DNA from: Maribacter sp.
Lineage (GTDB): Bacteria > Bacteroidota > Bacteroidia > Flavobacteriales > Flavobacteriaceae
Direction: 5' to 3'
NCBI GenBank assembly: GCA_013001935.1
Contig: JABDKZ010000215.1
Location: 1-6,430 of the forward strand
DNA length: 6,430 bases
Part shown: one piece after another, positions 1-6,393 of the stretch
Layout of the letters: each line of letters begins with the position of its first letter
How positions within the stretch are numbered: the first letter of the stretch is position 1
Program-made: the position numbers and the translations under genes
Notes under the pieces: generated by a model
Seen by the model: the letters and a program-made list of their open reading frames with translations, nothing else
Database searches by the model: none
What the model was told of the DNA's origin: nothing

Positions 1-1
1 C

Positions 2-127
2 ATCAAACGATACCTAAGAGAGGGAATACTCCAAATGTCTGACCATTCAAATGTTCCAATATCCAGGAGAAAGCGTTCTGAAATCCTTGAGATTTTGAAG
101 AACAACACTATGCCAATCGACCTTTAA
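2..127 (+). CDS. C-terminal end of a LytTR-type transcriptional regulator (partial, 5' end outside the window)
   Basis: The frame is open from the window edge to TAA at 125-127 and gives 41 residues; the other two + frames stop early. The tail contains IKRYLREG, then a short strand, then VPISRRKRSEILEIL. This matches how LytTR DNA-binding domains usually end: a segment like 'NLNYIKRY..G', a strand like '.V.MSDGS.VPVSRR', and a last helix 'KKELLEIL'. LytTR proteins are mostly response regulators that bind pairs of short direct repeats next to promoters. The receiver domain, if there is one, lies outside the window. The gene points the same way as the operon downstream and is separated from it by 119 bp, which holds a direct repeat spaced as LytTR sites are. 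Assignment rests on pattern memory of a 41-residue tail, so the family call is probable rather than certain. Confidence 0.62.
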   Translation: MKRYLREGILQMSDHSNVPISRRKRSEILEILKNNTMPIDL

Positions 128-138
128 GTTGAATTTTC

Positions 139-166
139 TTTACCGTTAAATGAATCCTATTTACCG
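139..166 (+). promoter_or_regulatory. Paired direct repeat TTTACCG x2, 21-bp period; candidate LytTR binding site
   Basis: TTTACCG occurs at 139-145 and again at 160-166, exactly 21 bp apart, so both copies lie on the same face of the helix. LytTR regulators typically bind two imperfect 9-bp direct repeats separated by 12-13 bp, which gives a 21-22 bp period. The first copy continues as ACCGTTAA, close to the published LytTR half-site form; the second, ACCGAAGG, is weaker. The pair lies just after a gene whose tail looks like LytTR and 80 bp before the first operon gene, a usual position for an activator site. The repeat is directly visible; its role is inferred. Confidence 0.35.
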
Positions 167-188
167 AAGGATTAATAGATATAGGTAT

Positions 189-214
189 TACATATTGTAC
201 GCATTAAATTTAAT
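189..214. promoter_or_regulatory. Two adjacent short palindromes in the presumed operon promoter region
   Basis: Positions 189-199 read TACA-TAT-TGTA, an inverted repeat with a 3-bp centre. Positions 203-214 read ATTAAATTTAAT, a perfect 12-bp palindrome. Within the second, TAAATTTA (205-212) is one base from the Bacteroidota -7 element TAnnTTTG, but no convincing -33 TTTG/TTG lies 19-21 bp upstream. A weak -33 would fit an activator-dependent promoter. Short palindromes are common by chance in DNA this AT-rich, so this is only a candidate operator or promoter core. Confidence 0.18.
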
Positions 215-246
215 CAAAATAGTAACCACTGAATATATTAGTATGA

Positions 247-534
247 ATGGAATTAGAGATTGATAAGATTGTCATATTTAAAAACCATATCGAGGAAAAT
301 CAAGCGGAAGACAAGGGGATTGACGTAATGGTTGAGCTCAATGATAACCAAAAGTATTTATCAACTTTTTTTTCCTATCGATTGGTAAACAAAAAAATAG
401 ATAATTCGAAGAAGTATTTATGGCGATCAAATATGATATTATCATTTGATTATCAGTTAGATACCATAAAATGGATTGTAAATGACATGCTGGATACCGG
501 AGACTTTTACTTAGCATTTGAAAAACTTAAATAA
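247..534 (+). CDS. Small protein of unknown function (95 aa), first gene of the operon
   Basis: I do not assign this protein to a named family. It is a compact, soluble-looking 95-residue protein with no signal peptide, membrane segment or cysteine. The order suggests an alpha/beta fold: strands around residues 7-12 and 26-42 (VMVELNDNQKYLSTFFSY), a strand around YLWRSNMILSF, then two helices ending in GDFYLAFEKLK. Small conserved Bacteroidota proteins of this shape are known to me only as hypotheticals; some are immunity-like or accessory, but this is a resemblance, not an identification. The ATG at 247 has no Shine-Dalgarno, which is normal for Bacteroidota. An ATG at 243 opens only a six-codon frame. 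The gene ends 6 bp before the next start, so co-transcription and a shared function are likely. Confidence 0.72.
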   Translation: MELEIDKIVIFKNHIEENQAEDKGIDVMVELNDNQKYLSTFFSYRLVNKKIDNSKKYLWRSNMILSFDYQLDTIKWIVNDMLDTGDFYLAFEKLK

Positions 535-540
535 ATCACT

Positions 541-1440
541 ATGTACAACAATCACAATCAAATTTCAGATTTAGAGCTGGAATTGGAACAAGAATTAGAT
601 GGGTTAGAAAATGAATTCGAATTCGAAAGCGAGGAAGATGAATTTGATGAAGATAACCAATTTGATGACGAATATGAACTTGATGAATTAGATTCCTATC
701 CAGACCCGGAAGGTGAGTTTGAAATGGATGACTGGACCGAGGATCCAGATAATTTCGCAGAAAGATTTTATGAACTATCCTTGCAGGAATTTGAATTCGA
801 ATCTGACCTTGATGCCGAAATCAATGGTCTTATGGATGAAATGGAGCAGGAATATTTTTTTGGAAAATTAAAGAAGATGGTTAAAGGGGCTGTAAAAAAA
901 GGGCGAAAATATTACAAACGGGGAAGAGGATTAGTTAACAAAGGAAGAAGATTTGTAAATAAGGTGAAACGGAATCCTTTATTTAAAGCAGCAAGTTCCT
1001 TCTCTTCTCCTTTTAGCGCTTTCAAAAAAATTAGTTCTATGTTGCCAAGCTCTTTAAGGCCAATGTTGGCCAATTTGGCCAAAACAGGCCTTGCCAGTTT
1101 TGTTCCCGGTGGAGCGGCCGCTTTACCAATTCTTCAGGGCTTGGGCTTTGGACTTCGAGAAATGGAAATGGATGATCCTGAAGCTGATAAGGAAGCCTGG
1201 AAGAATTTTACAGATGTCGCCGAACGATCTTATGAATTATTAATGGAGTATACCGAAGGGGATATCACCAATCCCATCCAAGCTAACAAAATTGCCAGCA
1301 AGGCATTATCCCGAGCCCTTAAAGAAAAAGGCATCAATCCAAATACCTCGTCTACACATACAAGAAGCCGATACCGATCTCAAAGAACAATATCCTTGCG
1401 TCCAGGTGAAAATGTTTCTATAAGAGTAAAGTCAAGATAA
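541..1440 (+). CDS. Charge-segregated protein: acidic Glu/Asp/Phe-rich N-terminus, cationic middle, Gly/Ala-rich hydrophobic segment (299 aa)
   Basis: No known enzyme domain is visible. Residues 10-105 hold about 45 Asp/Glu and one Arg, with EFEFES at both 25-30 and 83-88. After an aromatic YFFG junction at 105-108 the charge flips: residues 109-144 hold 17 Lys/Arg and no acid, in amphipathic-looking runs such as KLKKMVKGAVKKGRKYYKR. Residues 165-205 are uncharged for the most part and rich in Gly, Ala, Leu and Pro (for example LASFVPGGAAALPILQGLGF), which could insert in a membrane. Residues 206-265 are a second acidic then helical section, and 270-299 form a basic Ser/Thr/Arg tail. There is no signal peptide. 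The acid-then-base order recalls precursors in which an acidic part masks a membrane-active cationic part. Proteins with Glu/Phe-rich N-termini near cell-wall proteins occur in other bacteria, as far as I recall without a settled function. A HExxH peptidase gene follows after 4 bp. Confidence 0.8.
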   Translation: MYNNHNQISDLELELEQELDGLENEFEFESEEDEFDEDNQFDDEYELDELDSYPDPEGEFEMDDWTEDPDNFAERFYELSLQEFEFESDLDAEINGLMDEMEQEYFFGKLKKMVKGAVKKGRKYYKRGRGLVNKGRRFVNKVKRNPLFKAASSFSSPFSAFKKISSMLPSSLRPMLANLAKTGLASFVPGGAAALPILQGLGFGLREMEMDDPEADKEAWKNFTDVAERSYELLMEYTEGDITNPIQANKIASKALSRALKEKGINPNTSSTHTRSRYRSQRTISLRPGENVSIRVKSR

Positions 1441-1444
1441 AAAA

Positions 1445-2830
1445 ATGAATCCCTATCAGAAAGACATATTGATTTATCTGAAATCCTTAAAATCAAGGAT
1501 AAATGGTTTGGGAAGTCTTAAGAAACTTGTTGGCGAAAAAGGCATTCAGCATTTAACGCAAAACCAATGGCATGTGCTTGATCAGCAATTTTTAATCGCA
1601 AGGAGAAAATTCCTTTCAGTGGTGAGTCAGATATTACAAGTGGCGAAAACAAAAGACTATAGTCAAGAAGAGAGGAGGAAAATGTACCATCGTCTTGGAA
1701 ATATTGAAATGGAACTGGCCAAAACCTATGGTTTTTTTGATACTTATCTCGATATCCTTTCGCAAAGAACTACAACTGAATTGGGGTCTATTTTGTCGGG
1801 TATTGATGTAATAGCTGAATCAGCAATTCGGGTTGATATACCCAGATTGAAGAAAATTGTAAGACCCTTGGTTTATTGCGATCGCGGTTTTGGAGCATCA
1901 ATTTTAAGAGAAGGGGTGCCGTTCCCAGATGGCAGTCAAAATCCCATGCCGTTGATTCAAATACCTTATTCCAGAATAACCGTAAAATATTTATTGACAT
2001 CGGTAATCCACGAGGCTGGTCATCAAACATTAACTCGTCTTGGAATGAAGAACAAAATGGCTCAAGAATTCTACAATGCCATAAAAAAAAGAAGTGGTTC
2101 TGAGCGGCTAGCAAGGTTATATGCAAATTGGTCTACAGAAATTTGTCCCGATTATTGGTCTTGGTGTTTGACAGGTTACGCCCAGACTGCTGGACTAAAA
2201 GAGGTTTTGACTTTACCTCCCAGCCGTGTTCTTAAATTGGGGAACTTAGATCCCCATCCACCACCATATTTAAGAACTCTTCTGTCGTTAAGCTGGACTG
2301 AGTCTGCCTTTGGAAAGAAAGCTATATTTGAGCGATGGCGCAAAGAATGGCTGAATACATATTTAATTCAGTCGGTTGAAGAGTCAAAAAAGGAACTCTT
2401 TGAGGAAGCAATACGGTTTTTCCCAATTATAAACGATCTCTTATTTAATAAGAAGTGGAAAGGCCTGGGCAACAAGAGTTTTACAGAAATCTTTCCACTT
2501 GATCAAGTTTCTTTGTCAAATCTTAAAAGAATTGGAAACCTAATTAAGAACTCAAAAATTAACAATAAGAAATTGAATCCAACACAAGTTATTGCGGCCC
2601 ACAGATATCTTATAGATCATGATGAAGTCAATCACGATCATATTAATCAAATCATTACCAGTTGGATAAAAAGTTTAAACAGAAAATCAAATAAAACATA
2701 TAAGTCATGGCAACAACAAAAAGAACAAGTAGCACTAAAAAATCATCGGCAAAAAGAACTATTTCTGCCAGTAGTTCGTCCGCACAAAGCAACAATGGCG
2801 GTGGATCGGGCAGTGAATCTGATCAACTAA
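1445..2830 (+). CDS. HExxH zinc metallopeptidase-like protein, M48-like motif set (461 aa)
   Basis: A helix at residues 181-197 carries HEAGH (H189, E190, H193), the zinc-binding and catalytic motif of zincins. About 39 residues later E232-I-C-P-D236 gives the ExxxD pattern that supplies the third zinc ligand in M48-type gluzincins. D-P-H-P-P-P-Y-L-R at 269-277 matches the conserved 'HP...R' segment of that group. All three occur in the expected order, so an active protease is plausible. Unlike membrane M48 proteins (HtpX, Oma1), it has no transmembrane segment and no signal peptide, so it appears soluble and perhaps cytoplasmic. Residues 1-120 are mainly helical and residues 290-461 are a helical extension of unknown role. 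The start 4 bp after the previous stop suggests translational coupling. The last 41 codons overlap the next gene in another frame, so the C-terminus may not be conserved. The substrate is unknown; the neighbouring acidic/cationic protein is a natural candidate. Confidence 0.85.
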   Translation: MNPYQKDILIYLKSLKSRINGLGSLKKLVGEKGIQHLTQNQWHVLDQQFLIARRKFLSVVSQILQVAKTKDYSQEERRKMYHRLGNIEMELAKTYGFFDTYLDILSQRTTTELGSILSGIDVIAESAIRVDIPRLKKIVRPLVYCDRGFGASILREGVPFPDGSQNPMPLIQIPYSRITVKYLLTSVIHEAGHQTLTRLGMKNKMAQEFYNAIKKRSGSERLARLYANWSTEICPDYWSWCLTGYAQTAGLKEVLTLPPSRVLKLGNLDPHPPPYLRTLLSLSWTESAFGKKAIFERWRKEWLNTYLIQSVEESKKELFEEAIRFFPIINDLLFNKKWKGLGNKSFTEIFPLDQVSLSNLKRIGNLIKNSKINNKKLNPTQVIAAHRYLIDHDEVNHDHINQIITSWIKSLNRKSNKTYKSWQQQKEQVALKNHRQKELFLPVVRPHKATMAVDRAVNLIN

Positions 2831-4044
2831 CCTATCTGAAACTAGCAGAAAAATTAAGTCAAAAGTCAAAAATTCCGGTATTGTTTCCTCCTTGTGCGGA
2901 TATTCTGCTTGCTACCCTAAAGAGGATTGATTCTAACAGTAACGATCATTCAGCTGATAAGGACATCATCAACGGAATCTTTAGTGAATATTTCTCTTTT
3001 GAGAGACATCAAACCTTAGTTAATAGAGATGTTCTGAAAAAGTTAAACCCTTCATTGAACCGCTGTTTAAAAAGCCAGTGGCCACCTGTTTCCTGTGCTC
3101 CCAGCCCATGCGTAAGTCTAAAAGGATCTCGCGATTTTGAAAATGGCCCAAATCTCGAACGACTGTTCTTTGGAGACTTGGTCTGGTTGTACTACATGGA
3201 GAGAATGGGTATACTTCAGATCATTGGAGCGATCCTAGATGATTATGCCACGAAAGGGAACAAGCCAATTTCAAATGGAGCCGATAAAATTGGTACAGGT
3301 GAGGAACACTCAGTATTGAACGATGTTTACAGTATAATACTTGAAACCATGACGCGTCAAATGAAAACAGGGCTTGGTTCCACTAGGCGAGATCGAAACA
3401 GCAGCTATATCAGATGTCTTGGATGGAACTTGGATCTGGGAAGAAGTCCTAATGTCACCGCCTCACCTAACAAAAACTTTAGTCATTATTTCCACATGTT
3501 TATCTATCATGCCCTTCAATATTATAAGGACAAACGACTAGCAGTTGCCATTCAGAATACCCTAAATGTAAACAAGCCTTCTGTTTCAACTAAGATCACT
3601 ATTAGAGATACTATCGTAGGTCTCAAAAAAGCCTTCGACAAATTTGATTATGGTAGAAATTACTTCAATACTCTTAACGGGGTCATATGGGTAATTGCAT
3701 CCCTTGGTATGATTCGAGAATTACGTGCAGTAATCGGAATACCGACAGAATATAGTACACCCGAGGAGTTCATTCCTGCAGCTTATGAAATGTTCACAGG
3801 GCAGAAAGAAGCTGAAATGAGTCATAACAGGTTTTTTGCTCATATGGATTGTGCCAATAATGCACGTGCTATCCTCTTGAATATGGAGGCTCTCGACAAT
3901 CTTAACACTGCGGAAAATCAACAATTAGACCAGTGGTTGGACCTATTAGAGGACAAAATTGAAGGCTATCGCACGGCCTATGAAGTATTAACAGGAACCG
4001 ACCTGGCGGCATCAGCAAAACCATCATTACCTATGGCCGTATAG
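2707..4044 (+). CDS. Unrecognised 445-aa protein with a disordered Ser/Thr/Lys/Gly-rich N-terminus
   Basis: I cannot place this protein in a family. Residues 1-40 are low complexity (Ser, Thr, Lys, then SNNGGGSGSESD), like a flexible tether. From residue 41 it becomes a folded, mostly helical protein: LTYLKLAEKLSQ opens it, a Cys/Pro-rich section at 120-135 (C120, C130, C135) follows, then a helix pair around 152-180, and long C-terminal helices at 375-430. It has no signal peptide or clear membrane span, although 322-335 (TLNGVIWVIASLGM) is hydrophobic. ATG 2707 is taken as the start because the same frame has stops at 2692 and 2701 just before it and no further Met until residue 164. This forces a 124-bp overlap with the peptidase gene. 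The stop is TAG, while the four other complete genes use TAA. The next gene starts 36 bp on in the same frame. Confidence 0.78.
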   Translation: MATTKRTSSTKKSSAKRTISASSSSAQSNNGGGSGSESDQLTYLKLAEKLSQKSKIPVLFPPCADILLATLKRIDSNSNDHSADKDIINGIFSEYFSFERHQTLVNRDVLKKLNPSLNRCLKSQWPPVSCAPSPCVSLKGSRDFENGPNLERLFFGDLVWLYYMERMGILQIIGAILDDYATKGNKPISNGADKIGTGEEHSVLNDVYSIILETMTRQMKTGLGSTRRDRNSSYIRCLGWNLDLGRSPNVTASPNKNFSHYFHMFIYHALQYYKDKRLAVAIQNTLNVNKPSVSTKITIRDTIVGLKKAFDKFDYGRNYFNTLNGVIWVIASLGMIRELRAVIGIPTEYSTPEEFIPAAYEMFTGQKEAEMSHNRFFAHMDCANNARAILLNMEALDNLNTAENQQLDQWLDLLEDKIEGYRTAYEVLTGTDLAASAKPSLPMAV

Positions 4045-4080
4045 GAGGAAGTTTTCAACCAAAATACAAATCAGATTATT

Positions 4081-6300
4081 ATGGAACCTGTCCGTTTAGA
4101 AAGAGAAGTAGATTATTTATTAGGTGACATCTGGAAGTTTCCTTCCAAGGTAATAAATAAAGCTGGTTTAATAATTTCGACTAGTCTTTCACCTTCAAAT
4201 TACTGGGTGGAGTTCAACAAGAGAGCAGCTTGCATTGCAGAAAGGGAGTGGAATGCCTGGCAACAGGGGTCAATTCATGAAACCAATCCAAATAGGCAAT
4301 CGTTTCTTAAAAAATATTTTGAGGCAGCTCATCCAAATAATATAACCAGAGCGCATAGAAGGGCCACCAATAATTTGAGGAGGAATTCAAAAAAAAGATC
4401 TCCATGGAGTGCTGCATTTATTTCCTACGTAATGAAAGAAGCGGGTGCTGGTAATTTTTTTAAATATAATTCTTTGCACTTTAACTATATGCGTGCAGCT
4501 AGGAGCAATAGGGAAGAATCGAGACGAAATCCCTTTCAGCTTTTTAGACCTGCTGAAATAAAACCAGAGGTAGGGGATCTGGTCTGTAATTGGAGAGGAA
4601 CCCCAAGATTATCGTATGATAACTTAGAAGCTAAATACAGAAGATTTTTAGATACCAGAGATTATTCATTGTTACATTCACATTGTGACATAGTGGTAGA
4701 GATCGGGATTGACAATAATGGAAACAAAGTTGCTTGGGTAATAGGAGGTAATACAAGAAATAAAACAGGGAGACCTGGAGAACGAAATGCCAGTACAGTT
4801 GGTAAAAAGCCTCGCAAACTAACACTTGATGGCTTTCTTAAACTTAAACGTGATGATCCAATTTTTGCCATTCTCAAGGTCCGAACTGATCTGAATCTGC
4901 CTAAACCTTCAGGTGTTCAGATTACAAGCTGTAGCCAAAATTTAGCACCTAATGGAGTTGTCTCCAGACCTGTTACAAAAGAACAGAAAAGCCTTCAGTC
5001 ACCAACCATTAAAACTTTCAACTTTTCAAAAAAGAGCAATATATCACTTAAAAAAATCAATGTCGAGCGAAAAAAAATAGATTCTAAAAAAATGAAAGAT
5101 CTTTTTTTAAAACGAATTTATAATGATTCAGATAGATCTCTTTTGAATCTTTTATTTGTTTCTACAGATAAAATAATAAAAGAATTCCCAACATTAGATA
5201 CTACGGTAATAAGCTATAAAATTGAATCCAGAGATCGGAAAGAGGATGTTAGACAATTCCGTAATGCTGTAAAACCCGATTTCATTAGAGAAAAAAGAAT
5301 GTTTACCAGATCCAATGGGGCCAATATAATCCTTGATACTTTAACTGAAACTGATGTGATCGATATAAGTAAAATGGGTTTCAAAACCCATTCAAATGCT
5401 CTCCATTATATTTTAATTTCTTTTCCCCGTAGAATAAAAGAATTCTTGATTGGTGAAGAAAATGTACTAGATAAATTTGAGTTCAATAAATCTCAAATTC
5501 GTTCTTTTCATAAGGAGAAACTTGAAGCTTTAGGAAGATATATTAGATATACTTGGAGGAATCATTCAGTGAGTCAATTTAATCCTGTGAAAGCTATTTT
5601 AATAGATGGGTATACTGACTTAGTAGGTAAAGATGAATATAATGTTAGACTTAGTGAAAAAAGAGCAACGGAAGTTTACAATTACTTGAAGAAATTTCTT
5701 GGCCCTATTAAAGGCATTGAAATACATATAGTTCCACAAGGAGAAAGTGATCCGGTTGAATCAACTACTGGACGAAGTGAAAGCAATCGCAGGGTTCAAA
5801 TAGGTCTTACTTATTATGATCGTGTTTTGGATGAGGACTTAAAAAAATTAAAAGGTATAATCTTAAATGAGGTAAAAAAAGATAGAAAAATTAAAGGAAC
5901 CGATATAGAGAAAGAGATAAAATGTATTGCATCCAAACTTACTTATTTAAATTATGATGACCGATTTTTTATGTATACAAGTCCAAATGATAAGTATAAT
6001 GAATACCTATTACCACATTTAAGAACAGTTTTACTTAAGGAGCTATTATTAAATACCCCAAACAAAGAAATATACAATAAGCTCAAATTTCATATTGACC
6101 TGATCAAGTTTGAAGCCAGAAAAGTGGCAGCTATACATGCTAAGTATGCACTAGGAGGAGGAAGTGGTATAAATAGGAATGATGCAAAAAGAATGGATTT
6201 TATTAACGACAGAATTTGTTCAAAAAACCCACCGAGTTTAATTGGATGTCTGAAAGGGTTTGAAACTGAAGGTGCTTTTTGGATCAATCGGCCTTGCTAA
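4081..6300 (+). CDS. DUF2272 domain plus OmpA-type peptidoglycan-binding domain protein (739 aa)
   Basis: Residues ~40-270 match DUF2272, a family whose fold resembles NlpC/P60-CHAP cysteine peptidases. Visible landmarks are PWSAAFISYVM at 108-118, GDLV at 165-168, HSHCDIVVEI at 199-208 and WVIGGNT at 219-225. In CHAP-type enzymes the first motif reads PWCAAF with a catalytic Cys; here S110 takes its place, while H201 aligns with the catalytic His. Residues ~460-580 are an OmpA-like domain: F-E-F at 466-468, IDGYTD..G at 508-516, N521, LSEKRA at 524-529, GESDPV at 554-559 and NRRVQI at 569-574. D513 and R570/R571 fall where diaminopimelate-binding residues usually lie. Residues 280-460 are an AT-rich linker region of unknown fold, and 581-739 an unidentified extension with three Cys near its end, the last being the final residue. 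No signal peptide is seen, which is odd for a peptidoglycan binder. Likely role: action at, or anchoring to, the cell wall, perhaps that of another cell. Confidence 0.9.
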   Translation: MEPVRLEREVDYLLGDIWKFPSKVINKAGLIISTSLSPSNYWVEFNKRAACIAEREWNAWQQGSIHETNPNRQSFLKKYFEAAHPNNITRAHRRATNNLRRNSKKRSPWSAAFISYVMKEAGAGNFFKYNSLHFNYMRAARSNREESRRNPFQLFRPAEIKPEVGDLVCNWRGTPRLSYDNLEAKYRRFLDTRDYSLLHSHCDIVVEIGIDNNGNKVAWVIGGNTRNKTGRPGERNASTVGKKPRKLTLDGFLKLKRDDPIFAILKVRTDLNLPKPSGVQITSCSQNLAPNGVVSRPVTKEQKSLQSPTIKTFNFSKKSNISLKKINVERKKIDSKKMKDLFLKRIYNDSDRSLLNLLFVSTDKIIKEFPTLDTTVISYKIESRDRKEDVRQFRNAVKPDFIREKRMFTRSNGANIILDTLTETDVIDISKMGFKTHSNALHYILISFPRRIKEFLIGEENVLDKFEFNKSQIRSFHKEKLEALGRYIRYTWRNHSVSQFNPVKAILIDGYTDLVGKDEYNVRLSEKRATEVYNYLKKFLGPIKGIEIHIVPQGESDPVESTTGRSESNRRVQIGLTYYDRVLDEDLKKLKGIILNEVKKDRKIKGTDIEKEIKCIASKLTYLNYDDRFFMYTSPNDKYNEYLLPHLRTVLLKELLLNTPNKEIYNKLKFHIDLIKFEARKVAAIHAKYALGGGSGINRNDAKRMDFINDRICSKNPPSLIGCLKGFETEGAFWINRPC

Positions 6301-6350
6301 GTTGAAGCGAAAACTTAATTGAATTAGTTATTATAAGCCCTATAGAATAT

Positions 6351-6382
6351 AAAAAAATCCCTCACACTTTGTGTGAAGGATT
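6351..6382 (-). terminator. Rho-independent terminator of the tRNA-Asp transcript
   Basis: On the + strand, TCACAC (6362-6367), loop TTT (6368-6370) and GTGTGA (6371-6376) form a perfect 6-bp stem. A single C/A mismatch (6361/6377) separates it from a further 5-bp stem, AATCC (6356-6360) with GGATT (6378-6382). Read on the - strand the hairpin is followed by a run of seven T (complement of A at 6351-6357), the layout of an intrinsic terminator. It lies 11 bp past the tRNA 3' end. On the + strand the hairpin is followed by only a mixed sequence, so it is a poor terminator for the operon. Confidence 0.8.
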
Positions 6383-6393
6383 CTACTTCATAG

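Noticed and set aside
153..173. AATCC...GGATT inverted repeat as a terminator of the LytTR-like gene
   Set aside because: The stem has only 5 bp with an 11-base loop, and it is followed by a mixed sequence instead of a T run.
894..901. A-AAA-AAA-G run in the frame phase of a -1 frameshift slippery site within the charge-split gene
   Set aside because: Slipping would add only about 12 codons before a stop, no clear downstream hairpin is seen, and A-runs are common in Lys-rich AT-rich coding sequence.
1788..2126. Open frames on the - strand and in other frames inside the peptidase gene
   Set aside because: They lie wholly inside a gene with conserved protein motifs and have no plausible start context; they are shadow frames.
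4043..4048. AGGAGG, a perfect Shine-Dalgarno-like sequence before the DUF2272-OmpA gene
   Set aside because: It lies 32 bp before ATG 4081, too far to set that start, and no in-frame ATG, GTG or TTG lies in between. It overlaps the TAG stop of the previous gene, and Bacteroidota rarely rely on such sites.
4631..4877. Two short - strand open frames inside the DUF2272 part
   Set aside because: They overlap the region with the HSHCD and GGNT motifs of the + strand gene and show no recognisable product.
6090..6287. 65-codon - strand open frame at the end of the last gene
   Set aside because: It lies wholly within the + strand coding region, and its hydrophobic look is what the antisense of a charged Lys/Asn/Asp-rich stretch would give.
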